From Zizania palustris (taxonomy: Eukaryota > Streptophyta > Magnoliopsida > Poales > Poaceae), in assembly GCA_019279435.1 (NCBI GenBank), contig JAAALK010000289.1:10856342-10920341 (forward strand): a DNA stretch of 64,000 nucleotides. The letters run 5' to 3'. The position numbers and the translations under genes were made by a program. How positions within the stretch are numbered: position 1 is the first letter of the stretch; every line of letters starts with the position of its first letter. The notes under the pieces are model-generated. The model ran no database searches. It saw only the letters and a list, made by a program, of their open reading frames with translations, and was not told the origin of the DNA. This document shows, piece by piece, positions 12,450 through 22,280 of this stretch.

Positions 12450-13510
12450 CTAAAAAAGTGGAGTTCGGCGGCGACGGGCTTCGGCGACGACGGCGATGGG
12501 CTTTGAGGGTGTCGCGGGCTCCGGGAGTGGCGGCAACTGGCGGACGACGGCGCGAGAGTTAGAAATGAAACTAGGTTTTCGGACGGCGGGAGCGAAAATT
12601 AATACAACTTTAGCAAGATGAGTAGGTGATCTTGGTTTGGCTTTTTGAAATAGCACTGCAATGGACAGCACGCTTTGTGAAGAATGTGTTTCTTTCAACT
12701 TAAAATTATTATAATTGAGCTTACAAATGGATATTATAATAATTTTGCTTAGATAATATAAAAGAAATAAGTTATGAGTTATTTGATCCATAGTTGTTAT
12801 GGCGGCGCGGCGAGGCGAGGCGCCGGACCACCTTCACAACTTTTAGGCGAGTATGGCGTGCGGCGAGGCGACGCCATACTCACTTCACAGATTTTGTAGC
12901 AACATTTAGTCACATAGAAAACATTTAATCACATAGCACAACAAATAACAAGCATGGCATACAGATCAACCATAATTTAATCACATAGAAAACATTTGCT
13001 CACAGAGAACATTAGTGTTAAGTGTTAACAGAACAGAGAACACTACACAGAGAACAGAACAGTGGAACATGCAGAGAACAGAGAACAGAGGAATACCCCT
13101 GGAGACTGGAGAGCGCAGCACGGTGAAGGGATCTTGGGGGCGGTGGCGGGCTCCGACGGTGGCGACGGGCCGGCTCCGGTGACGGCACCGGGAAATGATG
13201 GCGGTGGCGGTCTCCGGGGCGGCGACGGGGACGGTGCACGGTGAAGGGCTCCGGGGGGCTGTGGCGGGCTTCGATGGTGGCGACGGGCCGGCTCCGTTGA
13301 CAACGCCGGGAAACGGTTGCTGCGACGGCTCCGGCGATGACGACGATGGGCTTTGAGGGTGTCGCGGGCTCTGTGAGTGGCGGCCACTGGCGGACGGCGG
13401 CGGCTCCGACAACGGCGGCGCGGGCTCTAGAAGCGGCAGCAACTGGCGGGAGAAGATTAGGGCTTAGGGTTTTCAGACAGCGGGAGTGAAAAATTTATAT
13501 AGGCGGATTA
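12450..13510 (-). promoter_or_regulatory. Promoter-like modules 1 and 2 of CACTA B with GC-rich leader
   Basis: Two of three related minus-strand modules. Each has a CRCTCCCGCYGTCYGAAAACC block (about 12573-12593 and 13472-13490) followed downstream by GC-rich leader sequence made of GGCGACGGG / GGCTCCG blocks. Module 2 has a TATA-like TATATAAA just upstream (about 13493-13500) and GTGGCGGGC subterminal repeats beyond that. Module 1 lacks a clear TATA. They resemble a 5' end of a CACTA transcription unit copied inside the element. The stretch between (12650-13020) is AT-rich with GC islands and holds nothing else recognisable. Overlapping open frames here reflect base composition. Confidence 0.5.
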
Positions 13511-13639
13511 GTAGTGGCGGGCACACGCTGATGTCAGCATGCCCGCCACTGATATTTATTGTAGTAGTGGCGGGCAAAGACATAGTAGTGGCGGGCCGCT
13601 GACGTCACCGACCGCCACTACTAGGGTTTAGTCTGGGCG

Positions 13640-14000
13640 GGTGGAAAAAAGTATAGTAGTGGCGGGCATATGCTGACGTCAGGATGCCCGCCACTACTAA
13701 AAGGATAACGGTGGCGGCTGGTGACGTCATCCTGCCCGCCACTACTAATCCGACGCTGGTGGGGTTATCTAGCATACGTTGCCACTCAAGTCGAGAAAGA
13801 CTTAGTAGCGCAGTGGTGCGGGGGTTGCTTTGGTGCCATGCGGTTCGAGGTTCGAACCTTGCTGCCTGCAGGCGGTTTGAGGTTCGAACCTTGCTGCTAG
13901 CATCCAAACATTTTTTTTTACATTTCTATTCTAATTTTCATGACTTTTTTATTCATAATTAAATTCTAGTTTGAACTTGTTTTTTTAACAATAAAAATAC
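13640..14000. repeat. Internal duplication in CACTA B, left copy
   Basis: Near-identical to about 15440-15800 at an offset near 1803 bp, including AAAAGGATAACGGTGGCGG, GACGTCATCCTGCCC, the tRNA-promoter-like boxes and the T-rich tail. The two copies bracket the small gene at 14434-14935. AT-rich sequence with repeated ACAATAAAAATACATCATAAC (13985-14220) follows this copy. Confidence 0.88.
13806..13919 (+). other. tRNA-promoter-like A and B boxes (SINE-like), copy 1
   Basis: TAGCGCAGTGG (13806-13816) fits the Pol III A-box consensus TRGYNNARNGG, and GGTTCGAACC (13849-13858) fits the B box, 43 bp downstream. A second B box repeats at 13881-13890. A run of nine T at 13911-13919 could terminate Pol III. 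A further A-box-like TAGCGCGGTGG stands alone at 14261. No complete cloverleaf is seen, so this is not called a tRNA gene. It could be a tRNA-derived SINE fragment carried in CACTA B, or a chance resemblance. Confidence 0.5.
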
Positions 14001-14433
14001 ATCATAACTTATCAAATTAGAAAATATGTATTTTTATGCCTCACTTTACTTTTTTTATTTCATTAATAAACATGTACAATAAAAATACATCATAACTTAT
14101 CTATAGTTTATTCTTCCTTTGAAATTGAAACTTTTTGTACAATAAAAATACAACACCAATATTCTAATTGCAAAAATTGGTATTTTTCTCCCTTAGTTTA
14201 CTGTTTTTATTATTAAGTGTGTTTTTATTACATGTTGTTACGATATGATCGAGACTTTTGTAGCGCGGTGGTGCGGGGGCTCGCTTTTGACACATCATGT
14301 TTATTTGAAAGCAAGTAAACAAACACAAGTCCAGGCTGGGGAAACCAGCTTACACATCGAAACGCACTACTGGTCAAACCCAAAGGAAAGATATGGTTTG
14401 GAGCTTCTTCTTCTTCCTCGGCACAAACCCAAC

Positions 14434-14935
14434 CTATTTCTGGTTAAACAGATTAAAAGCCTCAACTTGCCAATCCTCAACCAACTCGGCATCATCAGGC
14501 AGTCTAAACTTCTCTCCATGTTCCTGAACAAGAAAATACACGAGGCGACGATAGTGAGAACAACTTATTATCAATGATTGAATTGGATGATAAAAATATA
14601 AAATTTGCATAAAAAGAGGATCTTGCCTCCTTCATCCTCTTGCTGCCGCATTGCTCTACATGCTTCCCTTTTCCACCGCTAGCCTCGGCATGTTTCCCTC
14701 TACCACCGGTTGTCTCATCATTCTTCCGTAGCACAACACTTACCCTATCTGGTTGCGGCGATCGCGAGTCGTCCTCCGAGTCGGAGTCCATTATGAGAAT
14801 CACTTTCTTCGCCAAACAACTGCAAACTATACCATCATGTACCTTATGTTTACCGCATTTGCAAACCTCACACACGCCACTTGATGTAGAGTCTGAGGAT
14901 CGACTGTTTGTTGGTTCAATCTTAGGAGGAGCCAT
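14434..14935 (-). CDS. Small two-exon Cys-rich protein of CACTA B, unrecognised
   Basis: I do not recognise this protein. Exon 1 begins at ATG 14935-14933 (another in-frame ATG lies two codons upstream) and encodes about 100 residues. They include a Ser-rich start, a compact Cys/His cluster (CEVCKCGKHKVHDGIVCSC), an acidic DSDSEDD stretch and a Gly/Lys/His-rich end. It would leave by a GC donor (GGAG|GCAAG near 14635). Exon 2 resumes after TTCTTGTTCAG near 14526 with EHGEKFRLPDDAELVEDWQV and stops with TAG at 14434-14436. The GC-AG intron is an inference. It lies between the two 360-bp internal duplications and downstream of promoter-like module 3, so it may be a third CACTA gene or a captured piece. 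Confidence 0.4.
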
Positions 14936-15399
14936 CTGCATTTTTTTGTCACATTGATATTATAACATTAAAAAACCCTAAGCTAGTAATATTATAGTAC
15001 ATTAAAAAACATTATTGTTATAGTGGAAATTTGTTTTCTCAGATATTTTTTATAGTACATTAAAAAAAATTATTGTTATAGTGGAAATTTTTTTCTCAGA
15101 AATTTTTTACAGTAGATTAAAAAACATTATTGTTATAGTGCATTCTACTAGTAATATTATACTAAATTATATTACCACGCATAAATTAATATAACAATCC
15201 TCCATCATTTTAACCCTAAGCTCGAATAAAATAAGACCAAATAAAGAAGTAGGTTAATAATTATTTACTGATCGACTGGATGGCGGCGACGACGGGCGGC
15301 GCCGACGGGCTCCGAGGAAGGCGGCGACGGGCGGAGGGCAGCGGCGACGTGCTCCGGGACGTCGACGGCGGCGACGGGAGGAGGGGGGCGAGTTTAGGG

Positions 15400-15460
15400 T
15401 TTAGAAAATGAAATTAGGTTTTCGGACGGCGGGAGTGGAAAGTATATATAGATGTCTTAG
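15400..15460 (-). promoter_or_regulatory. Promoter-like module 3 of CACTA B
   Basis: On the minus strand TATATATA (15443-15450) is followed by CACTCCCGCCGTCCGAAAACC and AAACCCTAAA, then a GC-rich leader (15380-15280), and 450 bp later the start codon of the small gene at 14935. GTGGCGGGC repeats with TGACGTCA lie immediately upstream (15462-15550). It has the same layout as module 2. The AT-rich stretch 14945-15270 between leader and gene shows repeated TTATTGTTATAGTG and no other feature. Confidence 0.5.
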
Positions 15461-15800
15461 TAGTGGCGGGCATGATGACGTCAGCATGCCCGCCACTACT
15501 AAAAGGATAACGGTGGCGGCTGGTGACGTCATCCTGCCCGCCACTACTAATCCGACGCTGGTGGGGTTATCTAGCATACGTTGCCACTCAAGTCGAGAAA
15601 GACTTAGTAGCGCAGTGGTGCGGGGGTTGCTTTGGTGCCATGCGGTTGGAGGTTCGAACCTTGCTGCCTGCAGGCGGTTTGAGGTTCGAACCTTGCTGCT
15701 TGCATCCAAACATTTTTTTTTTACATTTCTATTCTAATTTTCATGACTTTTTTATTCATAATTAAATTCTAGTTTGAACTTGATTTTTTTAACAATAAAA
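15440..15800. repeat. Internal duplication in CACTA B, right copy
   Basis: Right partner of 13640-14000. It contains an A box at 15608-15618, B boxes at 15651-15660 and 15683-15692, and a T-run at about 15713-15722, so the tRNA-promoter-like unit is duplicated with it. A substitution next to the first B box (GGTTGGA for GGTTCGA) and one near the end of the repeat distinguish the copies. AT-rich sequence follows to the TNPD stop at 16034. Confidence 0.88.
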
Positions 15801-16033
15801 ATACATCATAACTTATCAAATTTAAAAAATTGGTATTATTCTGCCTCACTTTACTTTTTCTCCCTTAGTGTACTGTTTTTATTTCATTAAGTATGTTTTT
15901 ATGATCAAAGTCAAAAAAAGTTCAATTTGAACTACAAGACATGAAATAATTCACAACACTCAATCCTCATTTGATCTTGAAAATGTTTTAATAATAAATG
16001 ACATAATTGATTTTACAACTAAACATAAATGAT

Positions 16034-19003
16034 CTAGCCTTGAACTAATTTTCCATCGCCATTGGTGCGTAGATAAGGAATCACACTGCCAAATGACAGT
16101 TTTGCTTCAACCACATTGATCCTTGATATGTCAACGAAAAACGGCACCTCATCAAACTGATTGTATTCTTCTTCGTCTTCGACTCCATCAACTCCAACAA
16201 TTCTTTGTTTTCCTGGAGCAACGATGTATTTTTTCTCATCTTTAGGATCAAGTATGTAAAATACTTGTGCCACGGATTGAGCGAGTATCCAAGGGTCATC
16301 TTTATAAGCCACCTTATTAAGGTCAACTATCGTAAACCCGTAATCATCCACCTCCACACCTTCTGGATGTCTCACCCACTGACACTTAAATACAAGGATT
16401 TCTATAGAGTTCCCGTAGTTAAGTTCCCATATTTCTTCGATGTATCCATAGTAAGCATTCTTTTGTCCAGTGCTATCTTCTGCTTCTCCTATTGGTCTTC
16501 CATCTCTTATGTAATCTGCATAGCACTCAATGACTTCCTCAGTCGTGTAGCCCTCTATCATGGAACCCTCTGGATATGCATGATTTCGTACGTAACCCTT
16601 GAAGATAACCATTAGACGCTCGTACGCATACATATTGTGCAGGTACGTTGGACCGAGAACAAAGATTTGGTCTGCTATATGTATCATATAGTGCTCCATA
16701 ATATCAAAATATGAAGGAGGAAAGCACATCTCAAGCTGACACATGGTCTCCCTCATTTGTTTACGTAATTCATTTAACTCTTCAGTGTCGATCACCTTCT
16801 TTGATATGACATTGAAGAAGTGACACATGCGTGTTATCACCATCTTCAGAAATGAATGTTTGACTCCTCTTACTGCGATGGCGAGGAATAGCCCAAGCAT
16901 AACATGACAATCATGAGTGTTGTAGCCGCTCATCCTCAAATCTGCTACGGAGACAATATTCTTTATATTCGTTGAGAATCCTGTTGGAACTCTAATTCCA
17001 TGTAGACACCTGCAGATTGATCTTTTCTCGTCAATTGTGAGGTTATAGCTAGCAGCCGGAAGGAAAAATTTTCCATTGGCCCTTTCCTGTGGGTGAAGCT
17101 CGGGTCTAATTCCGAGAGTTTGAAGGTCCCTTCGTACTTTGAGTCCATCTTTTGATTTGCCCGGTATGTCTAACAAAATACTGATAGTGCTTTCGAAGAC
17201 ATTCTTCTCAACGTGCATTGTATCGATAGCATGACCAATCTCCAACTCCTTCCAATAGGGCAAATATCTAAAGAAGATCGACTGCTTTTTAAATGGAGCG
17301 TCCTTTGAAATTTTTTCAGATTTCTTCCTCTTCTTTCCGAAAACAACTTTGATATTCTTTACCATTTCGAATAGAAATTTGCCATCTCGATTTCGTGGAG
17401 GCTGTCCAAGCTCGATTGTACCGTCGAAATGGTTCCTATTTCTTCGATATTTGTGGTTTTTTGGTAAAAATCTGCGGTGTCGCATATATATCGTCTTAAC
17501 GAATGATGGAAGATGCATAGATTCTGTCTGGTCCACACACACTACACATGCTGTCTTTCCTTTAACCTGTCCTGTTAGGGACATGCGTCCTGGGTTGTCA
17601 GCTATGGTGCAAACGATTGTGGCTCTTAGATTGAAGTGCTCTTTCTTGTGCTCATCCCACACAAAGACACCATGTTCCCATAGACGTTTCATATCCTCCA
17701 TCAAAGGTTCTAGAAAGATATCAATGTCATTGCCAGGTTGTTTTGGACCAGAAATTAGAGTAGTGAGCATAAGGTATTTTCTTTTATGGCACAACCATGA
17801 TGGAATGTTGAACAAGCATAGAAAGACTGGCCACGTACTATGTGGGTTCCTCATCTCACCGAAGGGATTCATTCCATCCGTGCTAAGTCCCATCCTGATA
17901 TTTCTAGGATCGTCCGAGAAATCTGGATGGGCCAAGTCAAATGATTTCCACTGCCTAGCATCCGCAGGGTGCCGAAGTTTTCCGTCCTTCTTTCGCCCAG
18001 CGAAATGCCAGATTAATAGTTCAGCATCTCTAGGATTAGAGAACATACGTTTCAAGCGATCAATCACCGGTAGGTACCACATTACTAAGGCCGGAACTTT
18101 CCTCTCCATCTTTTTTCCAGGATGGTCTTCAATAACATTTTTATTCCTCTTCTGCAACCTCTTATTATTCTTCTTCTGGTGGTCATTGTAGTCCTCCGCA
18201 CAGTCATTTGGACGTTTGTATCGACTCGCGTTGCACTGCGGACATCTCTCTAACAATCCATACTCTTTTCGATATAGGATACAGTGGTTCGGGCATGCAT
18301 GAATCTTCTGAACGCCCAAAGTCAACGGACAAATCATCTTCTTTGCTTGGTACGCATCAGATGGTAAACCATTGGGTTTTGGCAAAACCTTTTCTAGGAG
18401 TTGTAAAAGATCTGAAAAACTGGTGTCAGACCATCCATTGCTGGCCTTCAGTTTCATAAGCTCAAGAATTGTGTACAACACAGTATACTGCTTATCGCAT
18501 CCGTGGCGTTCCTCGTAAAGAAGGTTTTTTGATGCTTTGTCAAGTGCTTCAAAGTTATCGTATCCTTTGGTTGTAGTTCTCTGCAACAACACCTCAGGCG
18601 CAACATTTCGCATCAGTTCCTCCACATCAAAGGCGTCATCATCATCATGTTGATCAACATCATCATGTGTTATGTCGGATGTATGATCACAACCTCTTCT
18701 ATGTTGATGAGCATCTTGCGGCACATCAGAATCTTCAGGAGGATTTTGGCCCATCTCACCGTGTTTCGTCCATATATAATAGTTCTTCACGAAACCATTT
18801 TTCAACAAGTGAAATCGTATGGTTTCACGATCAGAACACGGATACATCGCTTCGTTTTTACAAACTTTACAAGGACAATATATTGCCTCTTCACTCTGAC
18901 GGGAAGCATATTGTGCGGCAGCTTCAGTAAATTCAGTTACTCTGTTAAAATATGCCACCACATCTCCGTCGTTGGACGAGTACATCCAGGACCTGTGCTC
19001 CAT
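16034..19003 (-). CDS. CACTA transposase TNPD (TNP2 family), uninterrupted
   Basis: A single 989-codon frame with no stop or frameshift, the best preserved gene in the window. Domains in order: Transposon-associated N-terminal domain (residues about 1-85; RSWMY, CPCKVCKN, HLLKNGF, WTKHGE); zinc-ribbon-like CPNHCILYR...CPQC (about 240-265); TNP2 catalytic region (about 330-560; STDGMNPFGEM, LISGPKQPGNDID, TIADNPGRMSLTG, then CVVC and RRFLP); the conserved DAPFKKQSIFFRYLPYW/DTMHVEKNVFES block (about 590-640); DUF4218 (about 680-840; MSGYNTHDCHVML, FPPSYFDIMEHYMIH, YAYERLM); DUF4216 (about 895-975; QWVRHPEGVEVDDYGFT). The family carries out cut-and-paste transposition in the nucleus by recognising CACTA ends. 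The start is the first ATG before RSWMYSS, as in relatives. Possibly still functional. Confidence 0.93.
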   Translation of the reverse strand: MEHRSWMYSSNDGDVVAYFNRVTEFTEAAAQYASRQSEEAIYCPCKVCKNEAMYPCSDRETIRFHLLKNGFVKNYYIWTKHGEMGQNPPEDSDVPQDAHQHRRGCDHTSDITHDDVDQHDDDDAFDVEELMRNVAPEVLLQRTTTKGYDNFEALDKASKNLLYEERHGCDKQYTVLYTILELMKLKASNGWSDTSFSDLLQLLEKVLPKPNGLPSDAYQAKKMICPLTLGVQKIHACPNHCILYRKEYGLLERCPQCNASRYKRPNDCAEDYNDHQKKNNKRLQKRNKNVIEDHPGKKMERKVPALVMWYLPVIDRLKRMFSNPRDAELLIWHFAGRKKDGKLRHPADARQWKSFDLAHPDFSDDPRNIRMGLSTDGMNPFGEMRNPHSTWPVFLCLFNIPSWLCHKRKYLMLTTLISGPKQPGNDIDIFLEPLMEDMKRLWEHGVFVWDEHKKEHFNLRATIVCTIADNPGRMSLTGQVKGKTACVVCVDQTESMHLPSFVKTIYMRHRRFLPKNHKYRRNRNHFDGTIELGQPPRNRDGKFLFEMVKNIKVVFGKKRKKSEKISKDAPFKKQSIFFRYLPYWKELEIGHAIDTMHVEKNVFESTISILLDIPGKSKDGLKVRRDLQTLGIRPELHPQERANGKFFLPAASYNLTIDEKRSICRCLHGIRVPTGFSTNIKNIVSVADLRMSGYNTHDCHVMLGLFLAIAVRGVKHSFLKMVITRMCHFFNVISKKVIDTEELNELRKQMRETMCQLEMCFPPSYFDIMEHYMIHIADQIFVLGPTYLHNMYAYERLMVIFKGYVRNHAYPEGSMIEGYTTEEVIECYADYIRDGRPIGEAEDSTGQKNAYYGYIEEIWELNYGNSIEILVFKCQWVRHPEGVEVDDYGFTIVDLNKVAYKDDPWILAQSVAQVFYILDPKDEKKYIVAPGKQRIVGVDGVEDEEEYNQFDEVPFFVDISRINVVEAKLSFGSVIPYLRTNGDGKLVQG

Positions 19004-19574
19004 CTAAAACATATATTATTTGAAAAAATATTAATAAAATCATTATTGTTAATTTTATTAATTTACAAATTGAAAATATATTGATTTATTATCGCTCATA
19101 ACAACATTAATTAAAAATCCTCAATGCTTTAATTAAAACTACTTATTAAGCAGAAAAAATTATTAAATAAATTAACTATATTGGTTTCTCTCTCTCTCCA
19201 AACAACATAACTCTAGATCTATAATCATAAATCAAATTAAAAAAGAGATTAAAATGACGTAAATCAATATACAAGTGATGAATAATTGTGAGGAGGGTCA
19301 TATTTGTTCATTTGGGAGAAGGTAACACCGTAAATGGAAGATTATTTGAAAATTTCTATTCACAAACCCTAAATTAGAAAAACGATAATAACTCATTGTA
19401 TACATGATTAAATACAAAATAAATGTGAGATTCGGAATGGATTTACCTCCTAGAATGAAATCCTTCAAAAGAAACGAAAACAAAGCCTCCCCCCTCTTTA
19501 TCTAGATTTTTGTCGCCATTGTACGGACAAAATTGAATGCGAACTCCAGTAGAGCTCGGGGAGGAAGACGCTGC

Positions 19575-19590
19575 GCATTTATAGCTAGAA
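19575..19590 (-). promoter_or_regulatory. TATA box of CACTA B, upstream of TNPD
   Basis: Minus-strand CTATAAAT (19577-19584) sits just inside the right subterminal repeats and about 570 bp upstream of the TNPD start codon, the usual place for a CACTA element promoter. The stretch 19004-19570 between it and the start codon is AT-rich and is presumably leader or intron. Confidence 0.55.
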
Positions 19591-19820
19591 TAGTAGTGGC
19601 GGTCGCAAGTGATGTCATCATTACTTTAGTGGCGGCCATCTTAGCAGCGGCGGGCAGCACCAGCGCCCGCCACTGCTATTGGTACATTAGTGGCGGTCCG
19701 GGCTGACGTCATCACCGACCGCCACTACTTTACCAGCAATAGTGGCGGGCGCTGGTGCTGCCGTCAGCACCAGCAACTCTAGTGGCGGGCATCTAATGGC
19801 CCGCCACTACAGTGGTTTTG
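19590..19820. repeat. Right subterminal repeats and truncated TIR of CACTA B
   Basis: Repeated GTGGCGGGC / GCCCGCCACT units with TGACGTCATCA spacers mirror the left end. The last recognisable TIR bases are CCACTACAGTGGTTTTG (to 19820). The expected TAGTAGTG-type terminus is absent. Confidence 0.85.
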
Positions 19821-19832
19821 CCCAACGCCACT
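19821..19832. other. 12-bp filler at repair junction
   Basis: CCCAACGCCACT lies between the broken right TIR of B and the first base of the duplicated A segment. It belongs to neither side. Short filler like this is typical of end-joining repair in plants. It also creates a chimeric open frame (19742-19981) that joins B's repeats to a PTTA exon; I do not regard that frame as a gene. Confidence 0.8.
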
Positions 19833-22280
19833 ACCCTGAAATTGTTGCAGAGCCAAATGTTTTGCAGCTATGGGTGGCTACTCACACGAAGGATGGACAA
19901 TGGTCAAATAGTGCATCGCAGGAAGTCTGTGTGAGTACTATGTCATGCAAAATTATCAAGCTGAATAATTTATTACGATGAATCTCTTTATAAGATACTG
20001 AATTTGTATAATCCTCTCTGCTCTTTTCAATTATATGATGTAGTTGCTAAGATTTCTGAGATAGGAGAAATGTCAGAAAAACTGGTCCTAACTGTTGAAG
20101 AGGAAATCATTATTTTCCAGTCATTCTATAGGATAAGCACCAAAAGAAAATCATCCAGGCTGTATGGACATGAATACATGGCAAGATCTCCAACACAAAG
20201 CCAACTATTGAATGAAAAACTTGAAGATCAAGCACGTGCTACAACTGAAGCACATAACAGAAACAATGAGTTGGAAGATATGATAAGAAAATTGGATGAA
20301 CAACATGAAACAGATGCCACAGACATGGAAGTGGAAAAGGAAGAATTAAGGAAACAACTAAGGGAACAACTGAGAGAAGAACTCATGCAATAGTTTCTTT
20401 CTTTGATCGCACAGCAAAGAGAAGCAATACACAAGGGTAAAATATTTTGATAAATAATTTCAGCATTGTTTCATTTTCATCCAGATGTGTGCTGACAATG
20501 AAACTACTTTCCAAATTGTAGGATAACCATGGAACCATCCATACACCACAGGTTGCATTAACACCAAGTAGGGAGACTAATCAGGACAAAGATGAAGAAG
20601 AAAATACAATAAATCTGGTAATACTATAATTGCACAAATGGATATAATCATCATTTATATGCACTTCATATAACTAATATTTTTCAAAAATTCTATTCTT
20701 TCACAGTCCGAACCAACAAGCATTCTGACTAAAGAGAAAGAAAATAGGAAGACTCCCCGCCAAACTAGATCTTCTAATACTTTGGCTAGAAATCTTTTCA
20801 ATCCCAACAATGAAATAGCACAAGCGACTTTTATTTCTTCACAACAACTAGTGGTCGCAGCTAAGAACCATACATGAGGAAGGGATAGGTACGAAATATC
20901 AGATCATCAAATATTACTTTTCTGATGTACCCTTTATTTTCAACAGGAACTAAAGTTATATGTGGACATTTTTTTAGGATAACATGTTGTTTATGAAGTT
21001 AACTAACATGCATGGTTTGCACTTTTGCAGGGTGATTGATGAAGTTAAAATGGACCAAATTAGTTCACATGCACCTAATAAACTCAATTAAGAAAGAACA
21101 ACGAGTGGAAGCACATATTACTTTTACTTTTCAGTCACAAGATACACTTGTAATGTTTACTACTACCATTCTACATGGTGTTAATGTTGGTTATTTGTAA
21201 ATAATTCTTGCAATCGATTGTAAATCTGTTGCAACAACTGTTCAGACACAAAATATATTTGTTCCAAATTATTTGATTGTTGTGATCCATCACATATTAC
21301 AACCACAAAACTAATTTGTTGAAAATATATTTCGTTGTCAAAAGACATTTTGTTGCAAAAGGTCCTACCTCAACGAATGATTTTACGTTGCAAATGGATA
21401 ACTTACAACTACAAAACCACGTGGCGAAAAATATCAACCTAATTACAACCATTAAAATGGTGTGGCAATTTTGTCTATTACCACCACAAATACTCATTGT
21501 ATTTATTAATTATTGCATCGATGCCAGGCATCACAGTAATTATCTATTGCGATGGCCCAACTCATGGCAATAGCTTCTGTTACCACGATGTCTACCGTTG
21601 CAATAATAATCTTTTCCGATTGCCTATCTCGTGGCAACAACCTCTATTGCGGCGATGTCTGCCGTTGCAGTAATACTCTATTACAATAGCCTATCTCGTG
21701 GCAATAGCCTCTATTGCAACAATGTCCACCGTCACAGTAATAATCTATTGCAATGGCCTATCTCGTGGAAATAGCCTTTATTGCAACGATGTCTACCGTC
21801 GCTGTAACAATCTATTGCGATGGCCTATCTCATGGAAATAGCCTTTGTTGCAACAATGTCCGTTGTTGTAATCATAATCTATTGCGATGGCTTAGATCAT
21901 GGCAATATCCCTTATTGCAACGATGTCCCCCATCGCAGAAATAGTCTATTGCAATAGCCTATCTCATGGCAATAGCCTATATTGCAATGATTTCCATCGT
22001 TGTAGTAATAATCTATTGCAATAGCCTATCTCATGGAAATAGCATCTGTTGCAAAGATGTCCACTGCCGCAGTAATAATCTATTGTAATAGCTTATCTCG
22101 TGGAAATAGCATCTGTTGCAATGATGTCCATCTTCGTAGTAATAATCTATTGCAATAGCCTATCTCATGGCAATAGTCTTTGTTGAGACGATATCCGCCG
22201 TTGCAGTAATACTCTATTGCAATAGCCTATATCATGGCAATAGCATCTGTTGCAATGATGTCCACCGTCGCAATAATAAT
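19833..22280. repeat. 2.45-kb direct duplication, right copy
   Basis: Second copy of 2746-5193, holding the 3' PTTA exons (19833-21091) and subterminal repeats. At its right end AAT (22278-22280) runs straight into CTATTGTGATGG with no second AAT. This junction therefore has the form of the site before B inserted. Confidence 0.95.

Larger units (their letters stand above)
5194..19820 (-). mobile_element. CACTA (En/Spm) element B, right terminus truncated
   Basis: The left end is exact: CACTACTACAAAGCGACACT starts at 5194 after a possible 3-bp target AAT (5191-5193). The right end, read on the minus strand, shares CACTGTAGYGGCGGGC and the preceding CAAAAC but lacks the last 8 or so bases expected of the terminal repeat; it stops at 19820. 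Both genes read leftward, so 19820 is the 5' side: promoter (about 19580), TNPD (19003-16034), promoter modules and small gene (15460-12450), tandem array, PTTA-Ulp1 gene (9487-5901), then subterminal repeats. Coding quality is much better than in A, A', C, D or G1, so B is probably the most recent DNA transposon here. With its right TIR damaged this copy probably cannot move, though its proteins might act on others. Confidence 0.88.

Noticed and set aside
12981..13442. Several overlapping open frames on both strands, Pro/Arg/Ser-rich, up to 153 codons
   Set aside because: All frames are open because of GGCGACGGG/GGCTCCG repetition; no start context, motif or conservation. Composition artefact of a GC-rich leader.
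13806..13919. A true tRNA gene
   Set aside because: A and B boxes are present but I cannot form acceptor and anticodon stems; called tRNA-promoter-like only.
17349..18191. 280-codon plus-strand frame
   Set aside because: Lies opposite the TNPD coding region with no motif; shadow of the real gene.
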